Shown here one piece after another: positions 1-5,215 of a stretch of 5,327 nt of DNA. The notes under the pieces are model-generated. The model was not told the origin of the DNA, made no database searches, and worked only from the letters and a program-made list of their open reading frames with translations. The translations under genes and the position numbers were made by a program. The first letter of the stretch is position 1, and every line of letters begins with the position of its first letter. The DNA comes from Thiolapillus brandeum (GTDB lineage: Bacteria > Pseudomonadota > Gammaproteobacteria > Chromatiales > Chromatiaceae): contig DRLF01000403.1 of assembly GCA_011051425.1 (NCBI GenBank), positions 1 to 5,327 of the forward strand. Reading direction: 5' to 3'.

Positions 1-313
1 CCACGGCGAGCATCAGGTCATAGCCTTCGATGCGTTCCTCGGTATAAGGTTGCAGCCACTGGGGACGCATCAGGGCAAAAGTCAGGCCGAGCCACAACAG
101 CACGATGAGCAGGTTCTGAATCAGGGAGCCGGTACTGCGTTGCGGCCGGGCGGCTGCGAAAGCGGACTGCAGGCTGGTCAGGGACGGGTGCAGCAGGGTG
201 GTGCGGCGTTGGCGCTGGTCCTGTTCCACCGAGCGCCGGCTGCGGGACAGCAGCCATTGTACTGTGGGCAGAATCAGCAGAAAGACCATCCAGGGCCAGT
301 GGAAGTGCATCAT
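1..313 (-). CDS. Membrane-anchored VWA-domain protein (BatA/BatB-like), N-terminal part only
   Basis: The first 104 residues of a protein that runs off the left edge of the window. It begins MMHFHWPWMVFLL, the typical opening of BatA/BatB-type proteins: a short N-terminal stretch, then a first membrane segment (about residues 8-22). A basic Arg/Gln-rich cytoplasmic loop follows, then a second membrane segment (about 64-82). The sequence ends at EGYDLMLAV (about 96-104), which matches the first beta strand of a VWA domain just before the metal-binding DxSxS motif; that motif lies outside the window. The ATG at 313-311 overlaps the TGA of the DUF4381 gene (ATGA), and AGGAAGG sits 7 bases upstream, so the start is well supported. 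As the last visible gene of the MoxR cluster it probably works with the MoxR ATPase at the inner membrane. Family assignment is good; the client or metal target is unknown. A second VWA/TPR gene and a BatD-like gene often follow in such clusters but cannot be seen here. Confidence 0.85.
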   Translation of the reverse strand, partial: MMHFHWPWMVFLLILPTVQWLLSRSRRSVEQDQRQRRTTLLHPSLTSLQSAFAAARPQRSTGSLIQNLLIVLLWLGLTFALMRPQWLQPYTEERIEGYDLMLAV

Positions 314-816
314 GACCGTGCCTTCCTGTCGTATCTGGCCCAGTTCAGGGCGGCGTTGATAAGCTTTATGACCTGCTCCTGACTGACGCTCGCATACCCC
401 GGCGGCGCATAGGGTACGGTGATCAGCACGGTGGCTTTTTCCTGCCAGGCAAAGCTGGCGGGGTCCTGCTGTTGCAGCCAGGCCAGCCAGTCCTCGCCGG
501 TGAGTCCCGCGGCCTGTTCCCGGCCCAGGCGGGTGACGGCGATGCGCCGCAGCAGTTCTGACAGTTCTCTCAGGCTCTGTTCGGGGGTGAGTTGGCGGGA
601 AAGCTTTTTCAGTGCCAGCAGCTGGTTGCGGGCATCGCGGTGCCAGGTACCGGGCGGATAGGCGCGCAGGTTGCGAAAGCCCCACCACAGGAGTACGAGC
701 AATCCCAGCACAGCTGCAGCCAGCAACCACCAGCCGATGGCCGGCGGCCACCAGGAGACCTGATCCATGTTCAGTTCATGGATGTCCCGCATGCGGGCCA
801 GCAGATCGGGATTCAC
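310..816 (-). CDS. DUF4381 domain-containing membrane protein
   Basis: A 168-residue protein with the layout of the DUF4381 family. A short N-terminus carries RDIHELNMDQVSWWPPAIGWW (residues 10-30, corresponding to the family's DIH...V.WWPPA.GWW signature). A single strong membrane segment (about 24-48) follows. The cytoplasmic helical region includes a Leu/Arg-rich helix (about 79-98) and LTGEDWLAWL (about 105-114). The start is GTG at 816-814, overlapping the DUF58 stop codon by 4 bases (GTGA); GAGGG lies 7 bases upstream, which supports this start. The gene ends in a 4-base overlap with the VWA gene. The family has no established biochemical activity. It is found almost only between DUF58 and VWA genes in MoxR clusters, which suggests a membrane partner of those proteins. 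That role is inference from context. Confidence 0.88.
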   Translation of the reverse strand: MNPDLLARMRDIHELNMDQVSWWPPAIGWWLLAAAVLGLLVLLWWGFRNLRAYPPGTWHRDARNQLLALKKLSRQLTPEQSLRELSELLRRIAVTRLGREQAAGLTGEDWLAWLQQQDPASFAWQEKATVLITVPYAPPGYASVSQEQVIKLINAALNWARYDRKARS

Positions 817-1736
817 AGCCAGGCCCTCATGCGCAGGCGTCTTTCCAGTCCGCGCATCAGTGCGGTATGAACATCCTCGTTGGTACGCACAGGAATGACG
901 GCGATACCCAGCCCGTTGGCCATTTGCTGTAACTGTTTGCGGCGTTTCTCCCAGGCCTCCCTGTATCGCTCGCGGCCCTTTTCGTCTGCGGTGTTGACGG
1001 TGAGAAGTTCACCGCCAGCGTCACGAAACAACACTTCACCCATGTCGGGCAGGTCATGATCGGCGGGGTCGTCGATGGGAACCAGCACTACGGAATGATG
1101 CTGGGCCAATTGTGACAGTGCACGTTTCAGACCTTCAAGCGGTTGGTTGAAATCGGCGATGACGAACACCAGACCACCGGTGCCTATGCCACGGCTGGCC
1201 TTGAGCAGAATATCGGGCAACTGCTCCGGAGCGGGATTGGTGGCGGTTTCCGGTTCGGTCGTGAGTGCGTGCAGCAGACGCCAAAGGGCACGGCGGTCCT
1301 TGGTGGCGCGGAAGTAGCTGCTTTCCTGGTGCGGATCGGCAAACAGCACGCCACCGACGCGGTCGTGCTGGTGGTTGGCCGCCCAGCCAAGCAGCGCGGC
1401 GGCGCGGGCGGCCTGTATGGACTTGAAGGTACCGCGTGTGCCGAAGTTCATATGGGATCCCTTGTCCACGCACAGCATGACGCTGCGTTCGCGTTCCTCG
1501 CGGAATACCTTGAGGTGGGGATCACCCGTGCGTGCGGTGACCTTCCAGTCCATGTTGCGGATGTCATCACCTTCCTGGTATTCTCGCACTTCCTCGAAAT
1601 TCAGCCCCTGGCCCCGGAATACGGAGCGATAAAGTCCGGCGAAAGACGAATTGACCAGATGATGGGAAGCCATGCCCAGGGCGTGGGCCTGGTGACGCAA
1701 CTCCAGCAGGTCATCCAGAACGGGCTGCAGACTCAT
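813..1736 (-). CDS. DUF58 domain-containing protein (MoxR-associated)
   Basis: A 307-residue protein. Residues 43-83 hold the DUF58 signature: GQGLNFEEVREYQEGDDIR, then MDWKVTART and KVFREERE, close to the family pattern G.FEEVREYQ.GDD.R.IDW..TAR...P..K.F.EE. A VWA-like fold follows from about residue 85 (VMLCVDKGSHM). The expected metal-site motif is degenerate there, with Asp91 kept but Gly93 and His95 where a classical DxSxS site has serines. No membrane segment is evident, so it is probably cytoplasmic or peripheral. It starts 6 bases after the moxR stop. An in-frame TAA lies three codons before the ATG, so the start cannot be further upstream. No purine-rich ribosome binding site is visible before it, so translation may depend on coupling to moxR. 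DUF58 proteins are regular partners of MoxR ATPases; their molecular function is not settled. Confidence 0.9.
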   Translation of the reverse strand: MSLQPVLDDLLELRHQAHALGMASHHLVNSSFAGLYRSVFRGQGLNFEEVREYQEGDDIRNMDWKVTARTGDPHLKVFREERERSVMLCVDKGSHMNFGTRGTFKSIQAARAAALLGWAANHQHDRVGGVLFADPHQESSYFRATKDRRALWRLLHALTTEPETATNPAPEQLPDILLKASRGIGTGGLVFVIADFNQPLEGLKRALSQLAQHHSVVLVPIDDPADHDLPDMGEVLFRDAGGELLTVNTADEKGRERYREAWEKRRKQLQQMANGLGIAVIPVRTNEDVHTALMRGLERRLRMRAWL

Positions 1737-1742
1737 GGGAAA

Positions 1743-2699
1743 TTAAGGAATGGCAACCAGGGAAAGGAGACGCTGGATCAGATCGTCCGTGGTGATGCCT
1801 TCGGCTTCTGCCTCGAAGCTGAGCAGTACCCGGTGGCGGAGAATATCCGGCGCGATCTGCTGGATATGGCCGGGAGAAACGAACTTGTCCTCGTCCAGCC
1901 AGGCGCGGGCGCGGGCGCAGCGTGCCAGCGCCAGGCTGGCGCGGGGTGAGGCACCAAAACGGCACCAGCGTGCCAGTTCTTCATCATAGGCGGCGGGATT
2001 GCGCGTTGCCTGCACCAGATCGACGATGTACTGGTTGAGTTTCGGATCCAGGAACAGCTCGGCAGCGGACTTGCGCATGGCGAACAGGGATTCCTGGGGC
2101 AGCGGGCTAGGCGGAGTGGTTTCCTGAGCCTGCTGGCGGTTGTGATCGAGCTCGAGAATCTGCAGCTCTTCTGCATGAGTGGGGTAGTCGACGACCACCT
2201 GCATCAGAAAACGGTCCAGCTGGGCTTCGGGCAGCTGATAGGTGCCTTCCTGTTCCACAGGGTTCTGGGTGGCGAGCACCATGAACAGCTCAGGAAGAGG
2301 ATAGGTTTTCTGTCCGACAGTGATCTGCCGTTCACCCATGGCCTCGAGCAGGGCAGCCTGTACCTTGGCTGGCGCCCTGTTTACCTCGTCTGCCAACAGT
2401 ATATTGTGGAAAAGCGGGCCGGGGCGAAATTCAAATTCGGCCTTTTCATGACGGTAGATGTCTGTGCCCACCAGGTCTGACGGCAGCAGGTCCGGGGTAA
2501 ACTGCACGCGGTGGAAATCACCTTCGAGTGCTTCCGAAAGGGCGTTGACTGCGGTGGTCTTGGCCAGTCCGGGCATGCCTTCCACGAGAAGATGTCCGTC
2601 TGCGAGGAGGCATATGAGCATGCCGTCCACGAGATTTTTCTGGCCGATAACTTTTGAACTTACGTGATTGCGAACAGTTTCGAGATCCTTTGGTGTCAT
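1743..2699 (-). CDS. MoxR-family AAA+ ATPase
   Basis: A 318-residue AAA+ ATPase of the MoxR family, thought to act as a chaperone that helps assemble or activate metal-dependent or membrane-associated complexes with VWA partners. Visible motifs are Walker A GMPGLAKT (41-48), Walker B ILLADE (100-105) followed by [18 protein letters not shown], sensor 1 in LATQNP (Asn146), the EAQLDRF segment with a candidate arginine finger (Arg163), and sensor 2 GASPRAS (249-255). The C-terminal lid domain is complete, and the length is normal for the family. I chose the ATG at 2699-2697, which gives the usual MoxR N-terminus and has AAGG 4 bases upstream. An in-frame TTG at 2765 would add 22 Lys/Arg-rich residues unlike the family and is less likely. 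It is the first gene of the minus-strand cluster and is divergent from tpiA. Confidence 0.95.
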   Translation of the reverse strand: MTPKDLETVRNHVSSKVIGQKNLVDGMLICLLADGHLLVEGMPGLAKTTAVNALSEALEGDFHRVQFTPDLLPSDLVGTDIYRHEKAEFEFRPGPLFHNILLADEVNRAPAKVQAALLEAMGERQITVGQKTYPLPELFMVLATQNPVEQEGTYQLPEAQLDRFLMQVVVDYPTHAEELQILELDHNRQQAQETTPPSPLPQESLFAMRKSAAELFLDPKLNQYIVDLVQATRNPAAYDEELARWCRFGASPRASLALARCARARAWLDEDKFVSPGHIQQIAPDILRHRVLLSFEAEAEGITTDDLIQRLLSLVAIP

Positions 2700-2797
2700 A
2701 CTGCCTTGCTGCTTTGATGGATTATTTATCTTTTTAATCCTGCGCTCTTTTGAGTCTTCACGCAAGACTTTCTGTCATGGCCTGTGGATGGGCGGAA

Positions 2798-2824
2798 ATA
2801 TTATTATTGATAATTCTGTTTCAA
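2798..2824 (-). promoter_or_regulatory. Possible promoter of the moxR cluster
   Basis: On the minus strand TTGAAA (2824-2819) is followed after 15 bases by TAATAT (2803-2798), in an AT-rich stretch about 100 bases upstream of the moxR start. The spacer is shorter than the preferred 17, and other AT-rich hexamers nearby could serve as well, so the exact site is uncertain. A promoter somewhere in 2700-2870 is expected, because moxR is the first gene of its strand here. This site overlaps the proposed tpiA promoter on the other strand. Confidence 0.3.
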
Positions 2825-2834
2825 TTGGTAAACT
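2807..2834 (+). promoter_or_regulatory. Putative sigma-70 promoter of tpiA-secG-tRNA-Leu
   Basis: TTGATA (2807-2812, five of six matches to the -35 consensus) is followed after 16 bases by TAAACT (2829-2834, four of six matches to the -10 consensus). AT-rich sequence lies upstream. Transcription would start near 2841, giving a leader of about 60 bases before tpiA. The call rests on consensus matching only. Confidence 0.5.
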
Positions 2835-2887
2835 ACGCGGCTTGATTTTTCCGGAACACCCTGAACATCATGGCGGGTGATTTCGAT

Positions 2888-2893
2888 CAGGAG
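2888..2893 (+). promoter_or_regulatory. Ribosome binding site that fixes the tpiA start
   Basis: CAGGAG lies 7 bases before the ATG at 2901. This favours that ATG over an in-frame GTG at 2877, which would add eight residues (MISIRSLY) not usual in triosephosphate isomerases and would place this site inside the coding region. Confidence 0.8.
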
Positions 2894-2900
2894 TTTATAT

Positions 2901-3656
2901 ATGCGTCAACCGTTGGTAGCTGGAAACTGGAAAATGAATGGGTCGCTGGCGAGCGTCAGGGAACTGCTGGCTGGCTTGAAGGCTGGAATTGCCGAAGTCA
3001 AGGTGGCTGAGGTCGCTGTTTGTCCGCCTGCGGTTTTCATTCCCGAAGTGCAGGCGCAATTGAACGGTACGCCCATCGCCTGGGGTGGTCAGGATGTTTC
3101 TGTTCACGAGTCCGGCGCATACACCGGCGAGATCGCCGGTTCCATGCTGACAGATTTCGGTTGCAAATATGTGATCATCGGTCACTCCGAGCGCCGCACC
3201 TATCATGGTGAGACTGACATGCTGGTGGCCGAGAAATTCACCGCTGCGCGCAAGGCAGGTCTCGTACCTCTGTTCTGTATTGGTGAAACCCAGGAAGAGC
3301 GTGAGTCCGGTATTACAGAAGAAGTCGTCGCCCGCCAGATTGATGCGGTCATCGAGCATTGTGGTGTGGACATGCTGGGCGAAGGTGTCATCGCGTATGA
3401 ACCCGTTTGGGCCATCGGCACCGGCCTGACCGCCAGCCCCGAGCAGGCGCAGGAAGTGCACGCATTCATCCGCGGGCGGGTTGCAAAAAGCAGCGCAGCA
3501 GTGGCCGAAGGACTGCGCATCCTGTATGGCGGCAGCATGAAGCCTGACAATGCGGCAGAACTGCTGGCCAAGGCGGACATCGACGGCGGTCTGATTGGCG
3601 GTGCCTCCCTGACAGCCAAAGATTTTCTGGGCATCTGTACTGCCGCCAACGATTAA
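2901..3656 (+). CDS. tpiA: Triosephosphate isomerase
   Basis: A 251-residue cytoplasmic TIM-barrel enzyme that interconverts dihydroxyacetone phosphate and glyceraldehyde 3-phosphate in glycolysis and gluconeogenesis. All catalytic elements are present: Asn9 and Lys11 in AGNWKMNG, the catalytic His95 in IIGHSERR, the catalytic base Glu167 in AYEPVWAIGTG (which also begins the flexible loop 6), and the phosphate-binding YGGSMKPDNA (209-218) and GGLIGGASL (229-237). The conserved LFCIGET (124-130) is also present. The length is standard for the bacterial enzyme. The gene begins the plus-strand unit and secG starts 20 bases after it. In many gammaproteobacteria glmM precedes tpiA; here its place is taken by the divergent moxR cluster. 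Confidence 0.98.
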   Translation: MRQPLVAGNWKMNGSLASVRELLAGLKAGIAEVKVAEVAVCPPAVFIPEVQAQLNGTPIAWGGQDVSVHESGAYTGEIAGSMLTDFGCKYVIIGHSERRTYHGETDMLVAEKFTAARKAGLVPLFCIGETQEERESGITEEVVARQIDAVIEHCGVDMLGEGVIAYEPVWAIGTGLTASPEQAQEVHAFIRGRVAKSSAAVAEGLRILYGGSMKPDNAAELLAKADIDGGLIGGASLTAKDFLGICTAAND

Positions 3657-3676
3657 GGACACAAGAGACACAGTCA

Positions 3677-4105
3677 ATGCATACAATTCTGGTCGTAGTT
3701 CATCTGTTTCTGTCTATCGGACTCATCGGGCTGATCCTGATCCAGCACGGCAAGGGTGCGGATGCCGGAGCAGCTTTCGGCAGCGGCGCTTCTTCAACGG
3801 TATTCGGTGCGCGGGGATCGGCCAATTTTCTGAGCCGCACTACCGGTGTGCTGGCCCTGCTGTTCTTCATCACCAGTCTGACGCTGGCCTGGATGGCCAT
3901 GCAGACAGCCCGTGATTCCGGTCTGATGATAGACACGCCGTCGGTAGAGACGCAGCCGATTCCTGCGGCGGAATCAGATCTTCCGGTGGTCCCTGGTGCC
4001 ACGGGTGATTCCGATGTGCCTGTCGTTCCGGCGACACCTGCGGAAACCGCAGTGCCTGCACCCGTTGCACCAGATGCAGCGAAGACAGAGACTGAACAAA
4101 AGTAG
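3677..4105 (+). CDS. secG: Preprotein translocase subunit SecG
   Basis: A 142-residue inner-membrane protein, the small SecG subunit of the SecYEG channel that exports unfolded proteins. It has the two expected membrane segments (about residues 3-22 and 55-75). Between them is the conserved cytoplasmic loop HGKGADAGAAFGSGASSTVFG (about 24-44), followed by RGSANFLSRTTG. The tail from about residue 76 is long and rich in Ala, Pro, Val and acidic residues, with a loose internal repeat (SDLPVVPGATG, then SDVPVVPATPA). This makes the protein clearly longer than the roughly 110-residue E. coli SecG; such tails vary among proteobacteria. A modest AAGAGA ribosome binding site lies 8 bases before the ATG. 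The gene sits 20 bases after tpiA and 13 bases before a tRNA-Leu, an arrangement also known from E. coli for secG and leuU. Confidence 0.96.
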   Translation: MHTILVVVHLFLSIGLIGLILIQHGKGADAGAAFGSGASSTVFGARGSANFLSRTTGVLALLFFITSLTLAWMAMQTARDSGLMIDTPSVETQPIPAAESDLPVVPGATGDSDVPVVPATPAETAVPAPVAPDAAKTETEQK

Positions 4106-4118
4106 TTTGAAAGTTTAT

Positions 4119-4203
4119 GCCGAAGTGGTGGAATTGGTAGACACGCTATCTTGAGGGGGTAGTGGCGCAAGCCGTGCCGGTTCAAGTCCGGCCTTCGGCA
4201 CCA
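4119..4203 (+). tRNA. tRNA-Leu (anticodon GAG)
   Basis: An 85-base class II tRNA with CCA encoded at 4201-4203. The acceptor stem GCCGAAG (4119-4125) pairs with CTTCGGC (4193-4199), and the discriminator base is A4200. The D stem is GTG/CAC (4128-4130 with 4142-4144). The anticodon stem CTATC/GGTAG (4146-4150 with 4158-4162) closes a seven-base loop with anticodon GAG at 4153-4155, which reads CUC and CUU codons. The long variable arm has a GGC/GCC stem with a GCAA loop (4164-4173). The T stem GCCGG/CCGGC encloses TTCAAGT (4181-4187). It starts 13 bases after secG, so it is probably cotranscribed and processed from the tpiA-secG transcript. It corresponds in position and anticodon to E. coli leuU. 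Confidence 0.98.
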
Positions 4204-4207
4204 TTCG

Positions 4208-4242
4208 AAAAACAGTATCCGGTCTTCGGATACTGTTTTTTT
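4208..4242 (+). terminator. Intrinsic (Rho-independent) terminator after tRNA-Leu
   Basis: A perfect 10-base-pair stem, ACAGTATCCG (4212-4221) with CGGATACTGT (4227-4236), has a five-base loop and is followed by a T run through 4242. Four flanking A bases (4208-4211) can extend the stem against the T run, so it may also work on the opposite strand. It lies 4 bases after the tRNA CCA end and separates the tpiA-secG-tRNA unit from the nuo operon. Confidence 0.93.
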
Positions 4243-4289
4243 ATGCCTGCAAAAACATTTTATTAATCGAATAAAAACAATTATTTATC

Positions 4290-4339
4290 AAGTGCGCTAA
4301 ATTTGACCTAGGGACAGCACTGCAATAGACTAAGTGCGC
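4290..4339 (+). repeat. Direct repeat AAGTGCGC flanking the nuo promoter
   Basis: The octamer AAGTGCGC occurs at 4290-4297 and again at 4332-4339, 42 bases apart (about four helical turns). One copy lies just upstream of the -35 element and the other at the expected transcription start. It could be a pair of regulator half-sites. A repeat this short can also arise by chance in a gap of this size, so the functional reading is tentative. Confidence 0.35.
4303..4331 (+). promoter_or_regulatory. Putative sigma-70 promoter of the nuo operon
   Basis: TTGACC (4303-4308, five of six matches to the -35 consensus) and TAGACT (4326-4331, four of six matches to the -10 consensus) are separated by the ideal 17 bases. 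The 40 bases upstream (about 4250-4290) are very AT-rich and could act as an UP element. Transcription would begin near 4338, leaving a leader of about 33 bases before nuoA. It lies right after a strong terminator, where a new promoter is needed. Confidence 0.6.
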
Positions 4340-4354
4340 CTGAAAATTCAAGCC

Positions 4355-4360
4355 AGGGGG
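4355..4360 (+). promoter_or_regulatory. Ribosome binding site of nuoA
   Basis: AGGGGG lies 10 bases before the GTG at 4371. No ATG occurs in frame near the expected NuoA N-terminus, so this site together with the GTG is the best available start. Confidence 0.55.
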
Positions 4361-4370
4361 CCGCTTCCAA

Positions 4371-4727
4371 GTGCTGGAAAACTATCTGCCAATACTGATT
4401 TTTATCGTCATCGGCCTGTTTGTCGGTGTCGCCGCCATGGGTATGGGGTTCATGCTGTCGCCCCACAATCCCGACGAAGAGAAAGGCTCCCGTTATGAAT
4501 GTGGCTTCGAGGCTTTTGAAGATGCACGCATGAAGTTCGATGTGCGTTTCTATCTGGTGGCCATTCTCTTCATTCTGTTCGATCTCGAAATTGCATTCTT
4601 TTTCCCCTGGGCGGTCGTGCTCGATCAGGTTGGACTCGTGGGCTTCTGGGCCATGATGATCTTTCTGGGCATACTGGTGATCGGTTTTATCTACGAGTGG
4701 AAAAAGGGAGCGCTGGAATGGGAATAG
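4371..4727 (+). CDS. nuoA: NADH-quinone oxidoreductase subunit A
   Basis: A 118-residue membrane subunit of complex I, which couples NADH oxidation and quinone reduction to proton pumping across the inner membrane. It has three membrane segments (about residues 6-28, 60-82 and 89-108). The long conserved loop between the first two contains [20 protein letters not shown] (30-49), with the conserved Cys44 of the family, and then [10 protein letters not shown]. The acidic [11 protein letters not shown] (70-80) carries the conserved Asp71 and Glu73. Length and architecture are standard. The start is GTG. The stop overlaps nuoB by 10 bases, indicating translational coupling. It is the first gene of the nuo operon, as is usual. 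Confidence 0.97.
   Translation: MLENYLPILIFIVIGLFVGVAAMGMGFMLSPHNPDEEKGSRYECGFEAFEDARMKFDVRFYLVAILFILFDLEIAFFFPWAVVLDQVGLVGFWAMMIFLGILVIGFIYEWKKGALEWE
4704..4710 (+). promoter_or_regulatory. Ribosome binding site that fixes the nuoB start
   Basis: AAGGGAG within the end of nuoA lies 7 bases before the ATG at 4718. This favours that ATG over the in-frame GTG at 4697, which would add seven residues absent from typical NuoB and place the site inside nuoB. Confidence 0.75.
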
Positions 4728-5215
4728 AAGGCGTATTCGAGGAAGGTTTCGTTACCACCTCGCTGGATACGGTCATCAACTGGGCGCGCACGGGTTCGAT
4801 GTGGCCCATGACTTTTGGTCTGGCCTGCTGTGCGGTGGAAATGATGCAGGCAGGTGCATCCCGCTATGATCTGGACCGTTTCGGTATTATCTTCCGTCCC
4901 AGTCCGCGGCAGTCGGACGTCATGATCGTTGCCGGTACCCTGGTAAACAAGATGGCGCCGGCTCTGCGCAAGGTGTATGACCAGATGCCGGACCCCAAAT
5001 GGGTCATCTCTATGGGATCCTGCGCCAATGGCGGCGGTTATTATCACTATTCCTATGCCGTGGTACGCGGTTGTGATCGCGTGGTACCGGTGGATGTGTA
5101 TGTGCCGGGTTGCCCGCCAACCGCAGAAGCGCTGTTGTACGGTATCGTGCAGCTGCAAAACAAGATTCGCCGGGAAACCACGATTGCACGCACCAAAGTC
5201 GAGGAACCGGCATGA
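4718..5215 (+). CDS. nuoB: NADH-quinone oxidoreductase subunit B
   Basis: A 165-residue peripheral-arm subunit of complex I that holds iron-sulfur cluster N2, the last electron carrier before quinone. The four expected N2 ligands are visible: the adjacent Cys37 and Cys38 in [10 protein letters not shown], Cys102 in [10 protein letters not shown], and Cys132 in [11 protein letters not shown]. The N-terminus [17 protein letters not shown] and [12 protein letters not shown] are typical of the proteobacterial/mitochondrial-like form. So is the spacing from Cys102 to Cys132, which is one residue longer than in E. coli NuoB. The start ATG lies 10 bases inside nuoA and is preceded by AAGGGAG. The gene overlaps nuoC by 4 bases (ATGA). 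All key residues are intact. Confidence 0.98.
   Translation: MGIEGVFEEGFVTTSLDTVINWARTGSMWPMTFGLACCAVEMMQAGASRYDLDRFGIIFRPSPRQSDVMIVAGTLVNKMAPALRKVYDQMPDPKWVISMGSCANGGGYYHYSYAVVRGCDRVVPVDVYVPGCPPTAEALLYGIVQLQNKIRRETTIARTKVEEPA

Noticed and set aside
1143..1949. 268-codon open frame on the plus strand
   Set aside because: It runs antisense across the DUF58/moxR junction, where both minus-strand genes have clear family motifs; no recognisable domain appears in the translation.
2700..2765. N-terminal extension of moxR from a TTG at 2765
   Set aside because: It would add 22 Lys/Arg-rich residues not typical of MoxR proteins. The ATG at 2699 gives the usual N-terminus and length.
2877..2900. Earlier GTG start for tpiA
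   Set aside because: The CAGGAG ribosome binding site at 2888-2893 is correctly placed for the ATG at 2901, and the protein from there matches the usual family start.
2895..3686. 263-codon open frame on the minus strand
   Set aside because: It lies exactly antisense to tpiA, whose catalytic motifs are intact; the translation resembles no family and has no ribosome binding site. It is a shadow of biased codon use.
3700..4185. 161-codon open frame on the minus strand
   Set aside because: It is antisense to secG and runs into the tRNA gene, so it is not a plausible protein.
4697..4717. Earlier GTG start for nuoB
   Set aside because: The AAGGGAG site at 4704-4710 points to the ATG at 4718, and MGIEG is the usual NuoB opening.
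4691..5158. 155-codon His-rich open frame on the minus strand
   Set aside because: It is antisense to nuoB; the histidines come from reading nuoB codons in reverse.
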